64,000 bases of DNA from Bordetella genomosp. 1 (GCF_002261335.1 NZ_NEVL01000003.1:1178001-1242000), one strand, 5' to 3'; shown: positions 25,354-34,207, counted from the first letter of the stretch. Numbers and translations are program-made. Notes: generated from the sequence alone by a model not told the origin.

Positions 25354-25379
25354 AAATTGCAGTCTGACACCTTTGTTTT
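25354..25379 (-). repeat. Single copy of the GTCAGACTGCA dispersed element (copy E)
   Basis: A lone minus-strand copy with an AAATTGCAGTCTGACACC variant lies in the 171-bp divergent gap between the MFS and LysR genes, about 45 bp upstream of the MFS start. It is the right-most copy; none was seen from here to the end of the window. Placed inside a promoter region, it could influence MFS expression. Confidence 0.85.
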
Positions 25380-25482
25380 GGGGAAATCGTTGCTTGCGCA
25401 GCGGCTTTTGCGTATTGTCCTCAGCACAAGACTGTTCGATAAGACGGCATATTCAGAAGGCACACATGAGGGAAATTCATTA

Positions 25483-26382
25483 ATGGCTCGCGACAACAAC
25501 TACACCGGCCTGCTGGCCTTCGTGGCCGTGGTGCGCGAGGGCAGCTTCACGCGCGCGGCGGCGCAGATCGGGGTGTCGCAGTCGGCGCTGAGCCACACGA
25601 TCCGCACGCTCGAGGGCAAGCTCGGCGTGCGGCTGCTCACGCGCACCACGCGCAACGTCTCGCCCACCGAGGCGGGCGAGGCGCTCTACCAGAGCGTGGC
25701 GGGGCCGCTCGATCACATCGACGAGCAGGTCGAGACGCTGAGCCGCTTTCGCGACAAACCGGCCGGCACGATCCGGATCACCGCCACCGACTACGCGATC
25801 CGCTCCCTGCTCTGGCCGCGTCTCACGCCGTTCCTGGCGAAATACCCCGACATCAAGCTCGAACTGGTGTGCGACTACGGCCTGGCCGACATCGCGGCGC
25901 AGCGCTACGACGCCGGCGTGCGCTTCGGCGAACAGCTCGCGCAGGACATGATTGCCGTGCGCATCGGCCCGGACGAGCGCTTTGCGCTGGTGGGCACCAA
26001 GGGCTATTTCGCCAAGCATCCGCCGCCCAGAACACCGGACGACCTGGTCGAGCATCGCTGCATAAACCTGCGCCTGCCGACCCACGGCGGCCTCTATGCC
26101 TGGGAGTTCGCCAAGCGCGGCGGGCGCGAGGTCAACGTGCGGGTGGACGGCCAGCTCACCTTCAACGGCATCTATGAAGTCGTGGAGGCGGCGCTGGCGG
26201 GATTCGGCCTGTGCTACGTGCCCGAGACGCTGGTGGCGCCGCACCTGGCGAAAGGCAAGCTGGTGCGGGTGCTGGAAGACTGGTGTCCCTTGTGGTCCGG
26301 ATACCACCTCTACTATCCCAGCCGCCGGCAGCCGTCGCACGCCATGACGCTGCTCATCGACGCGCTGCGCTACGAAGCCTGA
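25483..26382 (+). CDS. LysR-family transcriptional regulator
   Basis: A 299-residue LysR regulator with the winged helix at residues 7-65 (LLAFVAVVREGSFTRAAAQIGVSQSALSHTIRTLEGKLGVRLL) and a PBP2-type effector domain of the CrgA/DsdC-like branch (ITATDYAIRSLLWPRL, DAGVRFGEQLAQDMIAVRI). It is probably the regulator of the divergent MFS operon or of the nearby cupin/CMD/SDR genes, since homologues often accompany the latter. Confidence 0.87.
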   Translation: MARDNNYTGLLAFVAVVREGSFTRAAAQIGVSQSALSHTIRTLEGKLGVRLLTRTTRNVSPTEAGEALYQSVAGPLDHIDEQVETLSRFRDKPAGTIRITATDYAIRSLLWPRLTPFLAKYPDIKLELVCDYGLADIAAQRYDAGVRFGEQLAQDMIAVRIGPDERFALVGTKGYFAKHPPPRTPDDLVEHRCINLRLPTHGGLYAWEFAKRGGREVNVRVDGQLTFNGIYEVVEAALAGFGLCYVPETLVAPHLAKGKLVRVLEDWCPLWSGYHLYYPSRRQPSHAMTLLIDALRYEA

Positions 26383-26431
26383 CGAGTACGGCCCGCAACA
26401 CAGGCCCGCCCTGAGCCGCTGCTCCGCTCCA

Positions 26432-26554
26432 TCAGGGAACGCCGGCTTCAGCGGCCGGGAACGCGACCCGGTCGTTGCCCTTGGCCAGCGCGTCAGCGCC
26501 GGCCAGTAGGGCCGCCGTCCACGCCTGTCCCGCCAGGTAGACGCCGCGCCTCAT
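26432..26554 (-). CDS. Small ORF coupled to the CMD gene, uncertain
   Basis: A 40-residue frame whose ATG overlaps the stop of the upstream CMD-lipoprotein gene (ATGA). The short hydrophobic part (VYLAGQAWTAALLAGADAL) does not resemble a known domain. It may be a remnant of a longer gene or chance. Only the coupling arrangement supports it. Confidence 0.25.
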   Translation of the reverse strand: MRRGVYLAGQAWTAALLAGADALAKGNDRVAFPAAEAGVP

Positions 26555-27360
26555 CGCTGTCCGGCCTCGCCGCGCGACCGCTTGGCGAACACGTCCTTGA
26601 ACACCGGCAGGGCCGAAAAGACGTTCGGCCAGCCCGCGTAGAACGCCAGCTGGGTCAACATCTCGGAAGCTTCGGCTTGCGTGAGGCCATTGTTCATCCC
26701 CTTGTTCAGGTGCACCGGCACCTGCGCGATCTGGCCGGCGGCCACCAGGCTGCTCACCGTCACGAGGCTCTTGTCGCGCGGCGCCAGGCCGGGCCGCAGC
26801 CACGCATCGCGAAACAGCAGCCGGGTGGTGTTCTCGACCACGCCGGGGCTCACCTCGCCGAAGCTTGCCGACACGAACGCGGCGCGGTCGGCCTCCTCCT
26901 TTTCGTCGAGGGGCAGCAGCTCGCCCGCGGCGGCGGGCAGTTGTTCCGGCCGCACGCCGTGGCGCTCGAACACCCGGCGCGCCACCTCGGCCGCGCCGGT
27001 GGCGTTGCCCCAGCCCGCATAGAACGCGATGTGCGTGATGAGCTCCGAGAGCTCGGCGGGCGTGACGCCGTTGCCCAAGGCGCGCTCGAGCTGCGCCTCC
27101 AATGGCACGAGCTGGTTGCGCGAAATCAGCGCCGACACGGTGACGATGCTGCGGTCGCGCGGCGCCAGCCCGGGACGCTCCCACAGCGCCGTGTCCACGT
27201 ACTCAGACGAGTAACGCGCCATGCCCGGCGCCACCTGCGCCACGGCCGCCGCGCCGTGGCCGCGAGCCTGTGCCCCACCGGGGTACGAGGTCGTATCGGT
27301 GGCGGCACAGCCGCCCAGGCTGCTGGCGGCCAGCGCGCCGGCAATCGCAAGTTTCTTCAT
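26551..27360 (-). CDS. Tandem carboxymuconolactone-decarboxylase-domain lipoprotein
   Basis: A 269-residue exported protein: MKKLAIAGALAASSLGGC is a lipoprotein signal with the lipobox LGGC, followed by two CMD-like helical repeats. Each has the motif (P/S)GLAPRD(R/K)S(I/L)VTVS followed about 50 residues on by a helix ending (H/Q)(I/L)AFYAGW. Neither repeat has the CxxC of AhpD peroxidases. The enzymatic role is unknown. Paired with the cupin gene upstream, as often seen in proteobacteria; a lipidated form suggests action at the envelope. Confidence 0.8.
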   Translation of the reverse strand: MKKLAIAGALAASSLGGCAATDTTSYPGGAQARGHGAAAVAQVAPGMARYSSEYVDTALWERPGLAPRDRSIVTVSALISRNQLVPLEAQLERALGNGVTPAELSELITHIAFYAGWGNATGAAEVARRVFERHGVRPEQLPAAAGELLPLDEKEEADRAAFVSASFGEVSPGVVENTTRLLFRDAWLRPGLAPRDKSLVTVSSLVAAGQIAQVPVHLNKGMNNGLTQAEASEMLTQLAFYAGWPNVFSALPVFKDVFAKRSRGEAGQR

Positions 27361-27374
27361 GGGGGTCTCCCGCC

Positions 27375-27842
27375 TCATTGCCGGGCGTATTGCGCGTCCG
27401 ACACCGGCTCGAGCCAGGTGACGTTTTGGCCGTCGTGCACGGGCGTGACCGCCACGTGGCTCATGGACGTGACGTCGGTCGCGCCGTGCCAGTGCTTGAC
27501 GCCCGCCGGGATCCACACCGCGTCGCCCGCCTTGATCTCGCGCGCGGGCTGACCGTCTTCGCGCACCCAGCCCTTGCCACTGGTCACGAACAGCCACTGC
27601 CCTGCCGGATGCGAATGCCAGACGGTGCGGGCGCCGGGCGCAAAGGTGACCAGGCCCGTGCCGGCCTGCTTGGCGCTCTCGGGGGTGGTAAGGCCATCGA
27701 TCAACACCTGGCCGGTGAACTGGCTGGCCGCGCCCGCGCGCGTCGGGGTGGCACCGTTGTGCGTGATCTGGATGTTCTCGGCTTCGGCGGCACCGGCTCC
27801 CGTCATCGAGAGCGCGAACGCCGCGGCGGCAATCTTCTTCAT
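27375..27842 (-). CDS. Exported cupin ((R)-mandelonitrile-lyase-like)
   Basis: A 155-residue cupin with a Sec signal peptide (MKKIAAAAFALSMTGAGAAEAE). Cupin motif 1 is HSHPAGQWLFVTSGKGWVREDG and motif 2 is GDAVWIPAGVKHWHGA, supplying metal-binding histidines. Family members include Mn-dependent cupin hydroxynitrile lyases, but most homologues are uncharacterised. It lies 14 bp upstream of the CMD lipoprotein gene and is divergent from the SDR gene. Confidence 0.82.
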   Translation of the reverse strand: MKKIAAAAFALSMTGAGAAEAENIQITHNGATPTRAGAASQFTGQVLIDGLTTPESAKQAGTGLVTFAPGARTVWHSHPAGQWLFVTSGKGWVREDGQPAREIKAGDAVWIPAGVKHWHGATDVTSMSHVAVTPVHDGQNVTWLEPVSDAQYARQ

Positions 27843-27952
27843 GGCGATTCCTTTGAGTCTGCGCGCCGCCCGGTACAGGCATGCGCTGCGATAGCGAATC
27901 GAGTCTGACAGAAAGCTGTTTATCGATTAATGGCCTGCGCCCGCACGCAGCC

Positions 27953-28025
27953 ATGAATGCGATTCATGAATTGCGGTGCATGCGCAGCGCCCCTGCACGG
28001 GGCCGCGCTCATGAATTCGATTCAT
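27953..28025. promoter_or_regulatory. Twin ATGAATnnnATTCAT palindromes (candidate operators)
   Basis: In the 285-bp divergent gap between the cupin and SDR genes, two 15-base inverted repeats share the same arms: ATGAATGCGATTCAT at 27953-27967 and ATGAATTCGATTCAT at 28011-28025, centres 58 bp apart. The first is extended by an overlapping ATTCATGAAT palindrome. Matching spaced palindromes between divergent genes suggest binding of a dimeric regulator controlling both sides. The regulator is not identified. Confidence 0.55.
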
Positions 28026-28127
28026 CGGTGCTAGCGGCGCCCGGCCGTATACGCGCGGCCGGTTCGGGATTCCAATCGTTGCTGAGCCGCGCCACGCGGC
28101 ATCCCGCAGACACAGAGGTCGGACATC

Positions 28128-28865
28128 ATGAAAGAGAACATCGAAGGCAAGGTCGTGGTCATCACGGGCGCCAGCAGCGGACTCGGCGAGGCGGCCGCAC
28201 GCGCATTGGCACAGGCCGGGGCGAAGGTGGTGCTGGCGGCGCGCAGCGTCGACCGGCTGCGCGCGCTGGCGCGCGAGCTCGGCATCGCGGATGCCGCCGC
28301 GATCATCACCGACGTGACGCAACGCGCCCAGGTCGAGGCCCTGCTGCAAGGCGCGCGCGCGCTGCACGGCCGGGTCGACGTGCTGATCAACAATGCCGGC
28401 CTGATGCCCAGCTCGATGCTGGAGAACCTGCATGTGGACGAGTGGGACCGGATGATCGACGTGAACATCAAGGGCGTGCTGTACGGCATCGCGGCGGCGC
28501 TGCCCATCATGCAGGCGCAGCGCGCCGGCCACATCATCAACGTCTCGTCCGTCGCCGGCCACAAGGTGGGCTCCGGCGGCACGGTCTACGCCGCCACCAA
28601 GCACGCGGTGCGCGCGCTCTCGGAAGGCCTGCGCCAGGAGGTCAAGCCCTACAACATCCGCACCACCGTGATCTCGCCCGGCGCCGTGGACACCAACCTC
28701 ATCAGCACCATCACGGATCCGGTGATCGCGCAGGCCATGAAGAAAACCTACGAGGGCGCGATCTCGCCCACCGCGTTCGCCCGCGCCGTGTGCTACGCGG
28801 TGTCGCAACCCGACGACGTGGACATCAACGAGATCCTGTTCCGCCCCACCTCACAGGTCTATTGA
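28128..28865 (+). CDS. Short-chain dehydrogenase/reductase (classical SDR)
   Basis: A 245-residue NAD(P)-dependent oxidoreductase. Cofactor motif [12 protein letters not shown] is at about residues 14-25, NNAG at about 88-91, and the catalytic Ser (NVSSVAG) and YxxxK (YAATK) are present. The sequence is of the YdfG/serine-dehydrogenase-like classical type. It is divergent from the cupin/CMD genes, and its last 15 bp overlap the convergent paoD gene. Confidence 0.87.
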   Translation: MKENIEGKVVVITGASSGLGEAAARALAQAGAKVVLAARSVDRLRALARELGIADAAAIITDVTQRAQVEALLQGARALHGRVDVLINNAGLMPSSMLENLHVDEWDRMIDVNIKGVLYGIAAALPIMQAQRAGHIINVSSVAGHKVGSGGTVYAATKHAVRALSEGLRQEVKPYNIRTTVISPGAVDTNLISTITDPVIAQAMKKTYEGAISPTAFARAVCYAVSQPDDVDINEILFRPTSQVY

Positions 28866-29882
28866 GGCGGCGAGCGCCGCGCGCTCGGCGTGGTTCTTGG
28901 CCGCCTCCACCCCCAGGCCCGGCGGCACGGCCACGCCGTTCTTCACCGCGATGACCTCCGCCATCAGGCTGACCGCGATCTCGGCCGGCGTCTTGCTGCC
29001 GATGTAGAGCCCGATCGGCCCGCGCAGACGCGCCAGCGACGCCGGCGACTCGCCGAAGTGCGTGATGAAGCGCTCGCGCCGCGCCCGGTTGTTGCGCCGC
29101 GAACCAATGGCGCCCACATAGAACGCCTCGCTGTGGATGGCCTCGAGCAGCGCCATGTCGTCGAGCTTGGGATCGTGACTGAGCGCCACGATGCAGGAGC
29201 GCGCATCGGGGCGGAATGCCAGCACCGCGTCGTCGGGCATCTCGGTGGTGATGCGCAGATTCAGGTCGCTCAGGGTGTGCAGCTGTTCGCGGCGCGGGTC
29301 GCACACGGTCACCTCGAAGCCGTTGAATCCGGCGATGGTGGCCACATAGGCGGCCAGATTGCCCGCGCCGATCAGCAGCATCCGATAGGCCGGCCCCAGC
29401 GTGACGGCGAGGGTACGCGCATCGCATTGCAGCGGTGCGGGCCGGTCGCTCGCCGACAGGGTCACCCGGCCCGTCTCCAGGCAGACCGTGCGCCGCACCA
29501 GTTGCCCCGCACGCAGCTGCGCCAGCAGGGCCGCGGTCGTGTCCGGGGCGGGCGCAAACTCCACCACCAGCTCGATGGTGCCGCCGCACGGCAGGCCGAA
29601 GCGATGCGCCTCGTCGGCCGAGACGCCGTAGCGCAGCGTGGCCACCGGCGCCCCGTCCCAGCCCTGCGCCTCGGGCCCGGCGTGGCGATCGATCAGGTCG
29701 TCTTCGATGCAGCCGCCCGAGACGCTGCCCACGGTGCGGCCGTCGCGGTTGAGCGCCATCATCGCGCCCACCGGCCGGGGTGACGAGCCCCAGGTCCGCA
29801 CCACGGTGACCAGCGCCACCGCATCGCCGCGCGCGGCCCAGTCGCGCGCGGTCTGCAACACCTGCATATCGAGGCTATCCAT
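28851..29882 (-). CDS. paoD: PaoD/XdhC-family molybdenum cofactor chaperone
   Basis: A 343-residue cytoplasmic chaperone that binds the sulfurated molybdenum cofactor and loads it into the large subunit. It has the N-terminal XdhC/CoxI domain ([32 protein letters not shown]) and the C-terminal Rossmann domain ([39 protein letters not shown]). The start at 29882 has GGAGA 7 bases upstream. It is the last gene of the paoABCD-type operon, as in E. coli. Confidence 0.88.
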   Translation of the reverse strand: MDSLDMQVLQTARDWAARGDAVALVTVVRTWGSSPRPVGAMMALNRDGRTVGSVSGGCIEDDLIDRHAGPEAQGWDGAPVATLRYGVSADEAHRFGLPCGGTIELVVEFAPAPDTTAALLAQLRAGQLVRRTVCLETGRVTLSASDRPAPLQCDARTLAVTLGPAYRMLLIGAGNLAAYVATIAGFNGFEVTVCDPRREQLHTLSDLNLRITTEMPDDAVLAFRPDARSCIVALSHDPKLDDMALLEAIHSEAFYVGAIGSRRNNRARRERFITHFGESPASLARLRGPIGLYIGSKTPAEIAVSLMAEVIAVKNGVAVPPGLGVEAAKNHAERAALAASIDL

Positions 29883-29909
29883 GTCTGCTCTCCGCAATCG
29901 GTGGCGCCA

Positions 29910-32096
29910 TCACAGCAGCTTGTCCGGCGTGATCGGCAGGTCGCGCACGCGCCGGCCGGTGGCGTGGAAGACCGCGTTGGCGATGGCGGCCGGGATGCCC
30001 ACCATGCCGAGCTCGCCCATGCCCTTCACGCCGAGCGGATTGACGATCGTGTCGTCTTCTTCGACGAAGATGGTCTCGATGGCCTGCACGTCCGCGTTGA
30101 CCGGCACGTGGTAGTGCTGCAGGTTGGCGTTCATGATGCGGCCGAGCCGGTGGTCCACCTCGGTCGCCTCGAGCAGCGCCATGCCGATGCCCCACACCAC
30201 GCCGCCGATCTCCTGGCTGTGCGAGGCGAGCGGATTGATGATCTTGCCGCAGGCCGTCACCTCGATGGCACGCGTCACCCGCACGGTGCCGAGGTCGGGA
30301 TCCACCTTGACCTCGACGAACTGCGCGCCGTGCGCGAGCGAGGCGTAGTTGGCGCGTTCCGGCGAGGGCTTGGACTCGTAGGTCTCGTCCAGCGTATCGA
30401 GGCGATGACGGCGCATGAGATCCGCCACGGCCACCGCGCGGGCCGGGTCGCCGCGATGGCGCAGCATGCCATCGGCCATCTCGACCTGGCCGGCGTCCAG
30501 GCCCGACAAGGGCGACGCGGACTCGGCCACCGCCAGCGCCGCCAGCCGGGCCACGACCGCGAGCGCGGCGCCGCGCACCGCCGAGCCCACGCTGGAGGTG
30601 GTCCAGGAGCCGCCCTGCGAGGGCGCGGCCGGCTGGTTCGAGTCGCCCAGCTCGAACTTGACGCGCTCGAGCGGCATGCCCAGGAACTCGGCGGCGATCA
30701 TCGTCATCACGGTATAGGTGCCCGGCCCGATGTCGCTGGTGGCGCTGGACACGCGGGCGCTGCCGTCGGCGCGATAGACCACGCGGGCGCTCGCGGGCAT
30801 CTGCATCGCGCCCCACACGCCGGTGGCCATGCCCCAGCCCACCAGCAGGTGGCCGTCGCGCATCGAGCGCGGCGCATGCGAGCGCGCCTTCCAGCCGAAC
30901 TTCTCCGCGCCCAGCCGGTAGCACTCGCGCAGCGCCTTGCTGGAGAACGGCTTGCCGCTCTCCGGATCGACCTCGGCGTAGTTGACCAGGCGCAGCTGCA
31001 GCGGATCCATGTCAAGCGCATACGCGAGCTCGTCCATCGCGCTTTCCAGCGCGAACATGCCGCTCACGGCGCCCGGCGCCCGCATCCAGGTCGGGCTGGC
31101 CATGTCGGTCGGCACGATCTTCAGCGGCGCATCGAGATTGGGACAGGCGTAGACCTGCTTGATGAAGCGGGTGGTGGCATCGGAGAATTCCTCGAACGAC
31201 GAGGTGTTGTGGAACGCCTCGTGGATCATCACCGACAGCTTGCCGTCGCGGTCCGCGCCCAGCCGCACGTTCTGCAGGGTGTGCGGCCGGTAGCCATGGC
31301 CCGTGTACATCTGGCTGCGCGTGTACACCACCTTGACCGGACGGCGCACGATGCGCGCGGCCATGGCGGTGAGCGAGGGGTAGTAGTTGGGCTTGAGCGA
31401 CGAACCGAATGCGCCGCCCACGAACGGAGACACCACGCGCACCTGGTCCGGGCGGATGCCGAAGGCGGTGGCGAGGTGCTTCTGCACGCCGCCCACGCCC
31501 TGCGTCTTGTCGAAGATCGTGAGTTCGTCGCGATCCCAGAACGCGATGGCGGCGTGCGGCTCGATGGGGTTGTGATGCTCGATCGGAATCCGGTATTGCG
31601 CCTCCACCTTGACCGTGGCGTCGCGCCAGGCGCCGGCAGGGTCGCCGCGCGGCTTGGCCTTGGCCGAATCGTCGTCCAGCGCGGCACGTGCCAGCGCGGC
31701 CTCGGTATCGGTGTTGTGCGGCTCGGCCTGATACGAGGCCTGCACCAGCCGGGCGGCGTGGCGCGCCTGTTCATAGGTCTGCGCCACCACCAGTGCGATG
31801 GGCTGCCCGTTGAAGTAGATGCGATCCGACTGCAACGGCCATTGCCACGCGTCGCCCGCCGCGCCGGCGCCGCCCAGCTTGCGCGCGTTGCGGTGCGTGA
31901 TCACCGCCAGCACGCCCGGCGCCTTCTCCGCCTCGGTGGTCTCGATGCGTTCGATCCTGCCCTTGGCGATCGTGCCCAGCACGATGAAGCCGTAGCAGAG
32001 ATGCGGCACCTGGAACTCGGCCGCGTACTTGGCCTTGCCGGTGACCTTGGCCACGCCGTCCACGCGCGGCGTCTCTTTACCCAGATATCGGGCCAT
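29910..32096 (-). CDS. paoC: PaoC-like molybdopterin subunit of periplasmic aldehyde oxidoreductase
   Basis: Large catalytic subunit, 728 residues, near the length of E. coli PaoC. It begins RYLGKETPRVDGVAKVTGKAKYAAEF and carries Mo-cofactor-binding blocks (QGVGGVQKHLA; FVGGAFGSSLKPNYYP; RAPGAVSGMFALESAMDELA). The C-terminal GVKGMGELGMVGIPAAIANAVFHATG contains the glutamate that acts as the general base in the xanthine oxidase family. Substrates in E. coli are aromatic and other aldehydes; the actual substrate here is unknown. It has no own signal and should be exported with the Tat-tagged PaoA. Confidence 0.9.
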   Translation of the reverse strand: MARYLGKETPRVDGVAKVTGKAKYAAEFQVPHLCYGFIVLGTIAKGRIERIETTEAEKAPGVLAVITHRNARKLGGAGAAGDAWQWPLQSDRIYFNGQPIALVVAQTYEQARHAARLVQASYQAEPHNTDTEAALARAALDDDSAKAKPRGDPAGAWRDATVKVEAQYRIPIEHHNPIEPHAAIAFWDRDELTIFDKTQGVGGVQKHLATAFGIRPDQVRVVSPFVGGAFGSSLKPNYYPSLTAMAARIVRRPVKVVYTRSQMYTGHGYRPHTLQNVRLGADRDGKLSVMIHEAFHNTSSFEEFSDATTRFIKQVYACPNLDAPLKIVPTDMASPTWMRAPGAVSGMFALESAMDELAYALDMDPLQLRLVNYAEVDPESGKPFSSKALRECYRLGAEKFGWKARSHAPRSMRDGHLLVGWGMATGVWGAMQMPASARVVYRADGSARVSSATSDIGPGTYTVMTMIAAEFLGMPLERVKFELGDSNQPAAPSQGGSWTTSSVGSAVRGAALAVVARLAALAVAESASPLSGLDAGQVEMADGMLRHRGDPARAVAVADLMRRHRLDTLDETYESKPSPERANYASLAHGAQFVEVKVDPDLGTVRVTRAIEVTACGKIINPLASHSQEIGGVVWGIGMALLEATEVDHRLGRIMNANLQHYHVPVNADVQAIETIFVEEDDTIVNPLGVKGMGELGMVGIPAAIANAVFHATGRRVRDLPITPDKLL

Positions 32097-32113
32097 GATG
32101 TTCTCCTCTGCCG

Positions 32114-33106
32114 CTAGGCCAGGCGCGCGGCTTGCGCCAGCGCGCGCGCCACGGCGCGTTTGCCGAGCGGAATCTTGTATTCGTTGTGTGCCAGCGGCCG
32201 CGCGTGGCGGAACGCCACCTCGGCGGCCTGCTCGAAGCGGGCCGCCGTGGGCGCCTCGCCCACCAGCAGCGTCTCCGCCGCGGTGCTGCGCCAGGGCATG
32301 TGGGACACGCCGCCCATCACGATGCGGGCCCGCCGCACCACCCCGCCGTCGATCTCGAGCGCGGCGGCCACCGACACCATCGCGAACGCATACGAGGCGC
32401 GGTCGCGCACCTTCAGGTAGTGCGAGTGCGACGCAAACGTCGCCGCGTCGTCGGGCAGCTCGATGCCGACGATGAGCGCACCATGCGGCAGCGTGGTGTC
32501 GAGGTGCGGCGTGTCGTCGGGCAGGCGGTACAGCTCGGCCAGGGGCATGGCGCGGCGTGCGCCGTCGGCGTCGAGCAGCGTGATGCGGGCGTCCAGCGCG
32601 ACCAGCGCATTGGCCATGTCGCCCGGATAGGTGGCGACGCAGGCATCGCTCCAGCCGAACAGCGCATGGATGCGGTTGAGGCCCTGCCGCGCGGCGCAGC
32701 CGCTGCCGGGCTGGCGCTTGTTGCACGGCGTGGCGATGTCATAGAAGTACGGGCAGCGGGTACGCTGCAGCAGGTTGCCGCCGTTGGTGGCCATGTTGCG
32801 GATCTGCCCGGACGCGCCCGCCACGATGGCCTCGGTCAGGAGCGGATAGCGCTCGCGCACCAGCGGATGATTGGCGGTGTCGGCATTGCGCGCCAGCGCG
32901 CCGATCGCGAGGCCGGCGTCGCCGCGCTCGATCGCGGTGAGCGGCAGGTGGGAGATGTCGACCAGCCGCACCGGCCGCTCTATGTCTTCCTTCATCAGGT
33001 CGATCAGGTTCGAGCCACCGGCCAGGAAGCGCGCGCCGGGCTGCTGCGTGACCGCCGCCACGCCATGGGCCGCGTCGGCGGCGCGGACGTACTCAAACGG
33101 TCTCAT
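32114..33106 (-). CDS. paoB: PaoB-like FAD/[4Fe-4S] subunit
   Basis: A 330-residue FAD-binding subunit of the CO-dehydrogenase-flavoprotein type (FLAGGSNLIDLMKEDIERP; NMATNGGNLLQRTRCPYFYD). The insert with CPYFYD, PCNKRQ and GSGCAA supplies cysteines equivalent to the extra [4Fe-4S] site of E. coli PaoB, a feature that separates this subfamily from ordinary xanthine dehydrogenases. It overlaps paoA by 14 bp. Confidence 0.88.
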   Translation of the reverse strand: MRPFEYVRAADAAHGVAAVTQQPGARFLAGGSNLIDLMKEDIERPVRLVDISHLPLTAIERGDAGLAIGALARNADTANHPLVRERYPLLTEAIVAGASGQIRNMATNGGNLLQRTRCPYFYDIATPCNKRQPGSGCAARQGLNRIHALFGWSDACVATYPGDMANALVALDARITLLDADGARRAMPLAELYRLPDDTPHLDTTLPHGALIVGIELPDDAATFASHSHYLKVRDRASYAFAMVSVAAALEIDGGVVRRARIVMGGVSHMPWRSTAAETLLVGEAPTAARFEQAAEVAFRHARPLAHNEYKIPLGKRAVARALAQAARLA

Positions 33107-33914
33107 TGGCGTCTCCGTCGGCGCTGCGCGCCTGCGCGATCTGGATCGGCGTGGCATAGGCCCAGGCCTGCTGCGCCTGCCTGCCCGAGTGCACCTCGTG
33201 CACCGCGGCCACGATGCCGGGATAGGCGCCGCAGCGGCACAGGTTGCCGCTCATGCGCTCGCGGATCTCCTGGTCGGTGAGCGCCGGCGCGCCGGCGCGC
33301 ACGTCGGCCGTCACGTGGCTCACGTCGCCGTTGCGCACCTCGGCGAGCATGCCGACAGCCGAACACAGCTGGCCCGGCGTGCAGTAGCCGCACTGGAACG
33401 CATCGTTGGCAATGAAAGCCGACTGGATCGGATGCAGCCGCTCTTCGGTGCCCAGGCCCTCCACGGTCGTGACCTTGCGGCCCTGGACCGACGCGGTGAG
33501 GGTGAGACAGGACAGCACGCGGCGTCCGTCGACGAGCACCGTACAGGCGCCGCACTGGCCCTGGTCGCAGCCCTTCTTCGAGCCCGTGAGCGCCAGGTGC
33601 TCACGCAAGGCATCGAGCAGCACCGTGCGCGAATCCAGCGAGAGCACGCGCGGCGTGCCGTTGATCTCGAGCGTCACCTCGACCGGGTTGAGGACCGCGG
33701 CGGGCGCGCCTTCCGCAGGCACAGGCACGCGCTGCGCCAGCGCGCTCTCCTGGGCCAGCAGGCTGGCGGCGAAGCCGCCGATGCCGCCGGCCACCGAGCC
33801 CAGCATGAACTGGCGGCGCGTCGGGCCGCCTGCGCGGTCCTGGGCGGTGTCGTCCCGCGCCGCGGCATCTGGCGATGGCGAGCGCGGCGGATCGTCGTGG
33901 GGTAGGTTGGGCAT
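33093..33914 (-). CDS. paoA: PaoA-like 2x[2Fe-2S] subunit with Tat signal
   Basis: A 273-residue iron-sulfur subunit. A twin-arginine signal (TRRQFMLGSVAGGIGGFAASLLA) occupies about residues 33-60, which targets the folded PaoABC complex to the periplasm. Plant-type [2Fe-2S] cysteines (CDQGQCGACTVL...C) and the second-cluster set (CGYCTPGQLC; CRCGAYPG) are complete. The N-terminus before the Tat motif is longer than in E. coli, about 32 residues, acidic and proline-rich. It is the first gene of paoABCD; its promoter must lie in 33915-34144. Confidence 0.9.
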   Translation of the reverse strand: MPNLPHDDPPRSPSPDAAARDDTAQDRAGGPTRRQFMLGSVAGGIGGFAASLLAQESALAQRVPVPAEGAPAAVLNPVEVTLEINGTPRVLSLDSRTVLLDALREHLALTGSKKGCDQGQCGACTVLVDGRRVLSCLTLTASVQGRKVTTVEGLGTEERLHPIQSAFIANDAFQCGYCTPGQLCSAVGMLAEVRNGDVSHVTADVRAGAPALTDQEIRERMSGNLCRCGAYPGIVAAVHEVHSGRQAQQAWAYATPIQIAQARSADGDANETV

Positions 33915-34144
33915 GTGAGCGGTCCCTGAACGGAGTTGAAAGCGCGCGCCGCGCACGCCTGGCGGCGGCCGTGCGCGCGGCGGCGGACATCGAAAAACTG
34001 TAGCGGCTCGAGGGTCGGTTTTCTCATGAATTCCGCTCAGGACACTGATGAGCCAGATCACTGAATGCCGCACTCCCCCAGCAATATCAACGGCTTGCAG
34101 CGTCGCCCGGTGGACTCGGCCACCGGCGGCGGACTGTGTTCCAA

Positions 34145-34177
34145 CGAAAATAGGGGATCGCAAACCTGCGATCCCCT
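34145..34177 (-). terminator. Intrinsic terminator after the Bug gene
   Basis: AGGGGATCGCA (34152-34162) and TGCGATCCCCT (34167-34177) form a perfect 11-bp stem with a 4-base loop. Read on the minus strand it is followed by TATTTTCG. It lies about 30 bp past the stop of the Bug gene at 34208 and insulates it from paoABCD. Confidence 0.8.
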
Positions 34178-34207
34178 TGGATCAACGGCGGCGCCGCCGG
34201 GCCCGCG

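Noticed and set aside
8985-25379. Insertion sequence or composite transposon bounded by the repeats
   Set aside because: No transposase gene, no target-site duplications evident, and the genes between clusters look like ordinary chromosomal genes.
30630-30650. GGTTCGAGTC tRNA T-loop-like string
   Set aside because: Lies inside paoC in frame with conserved protein sequence; no cloverleaf around it.
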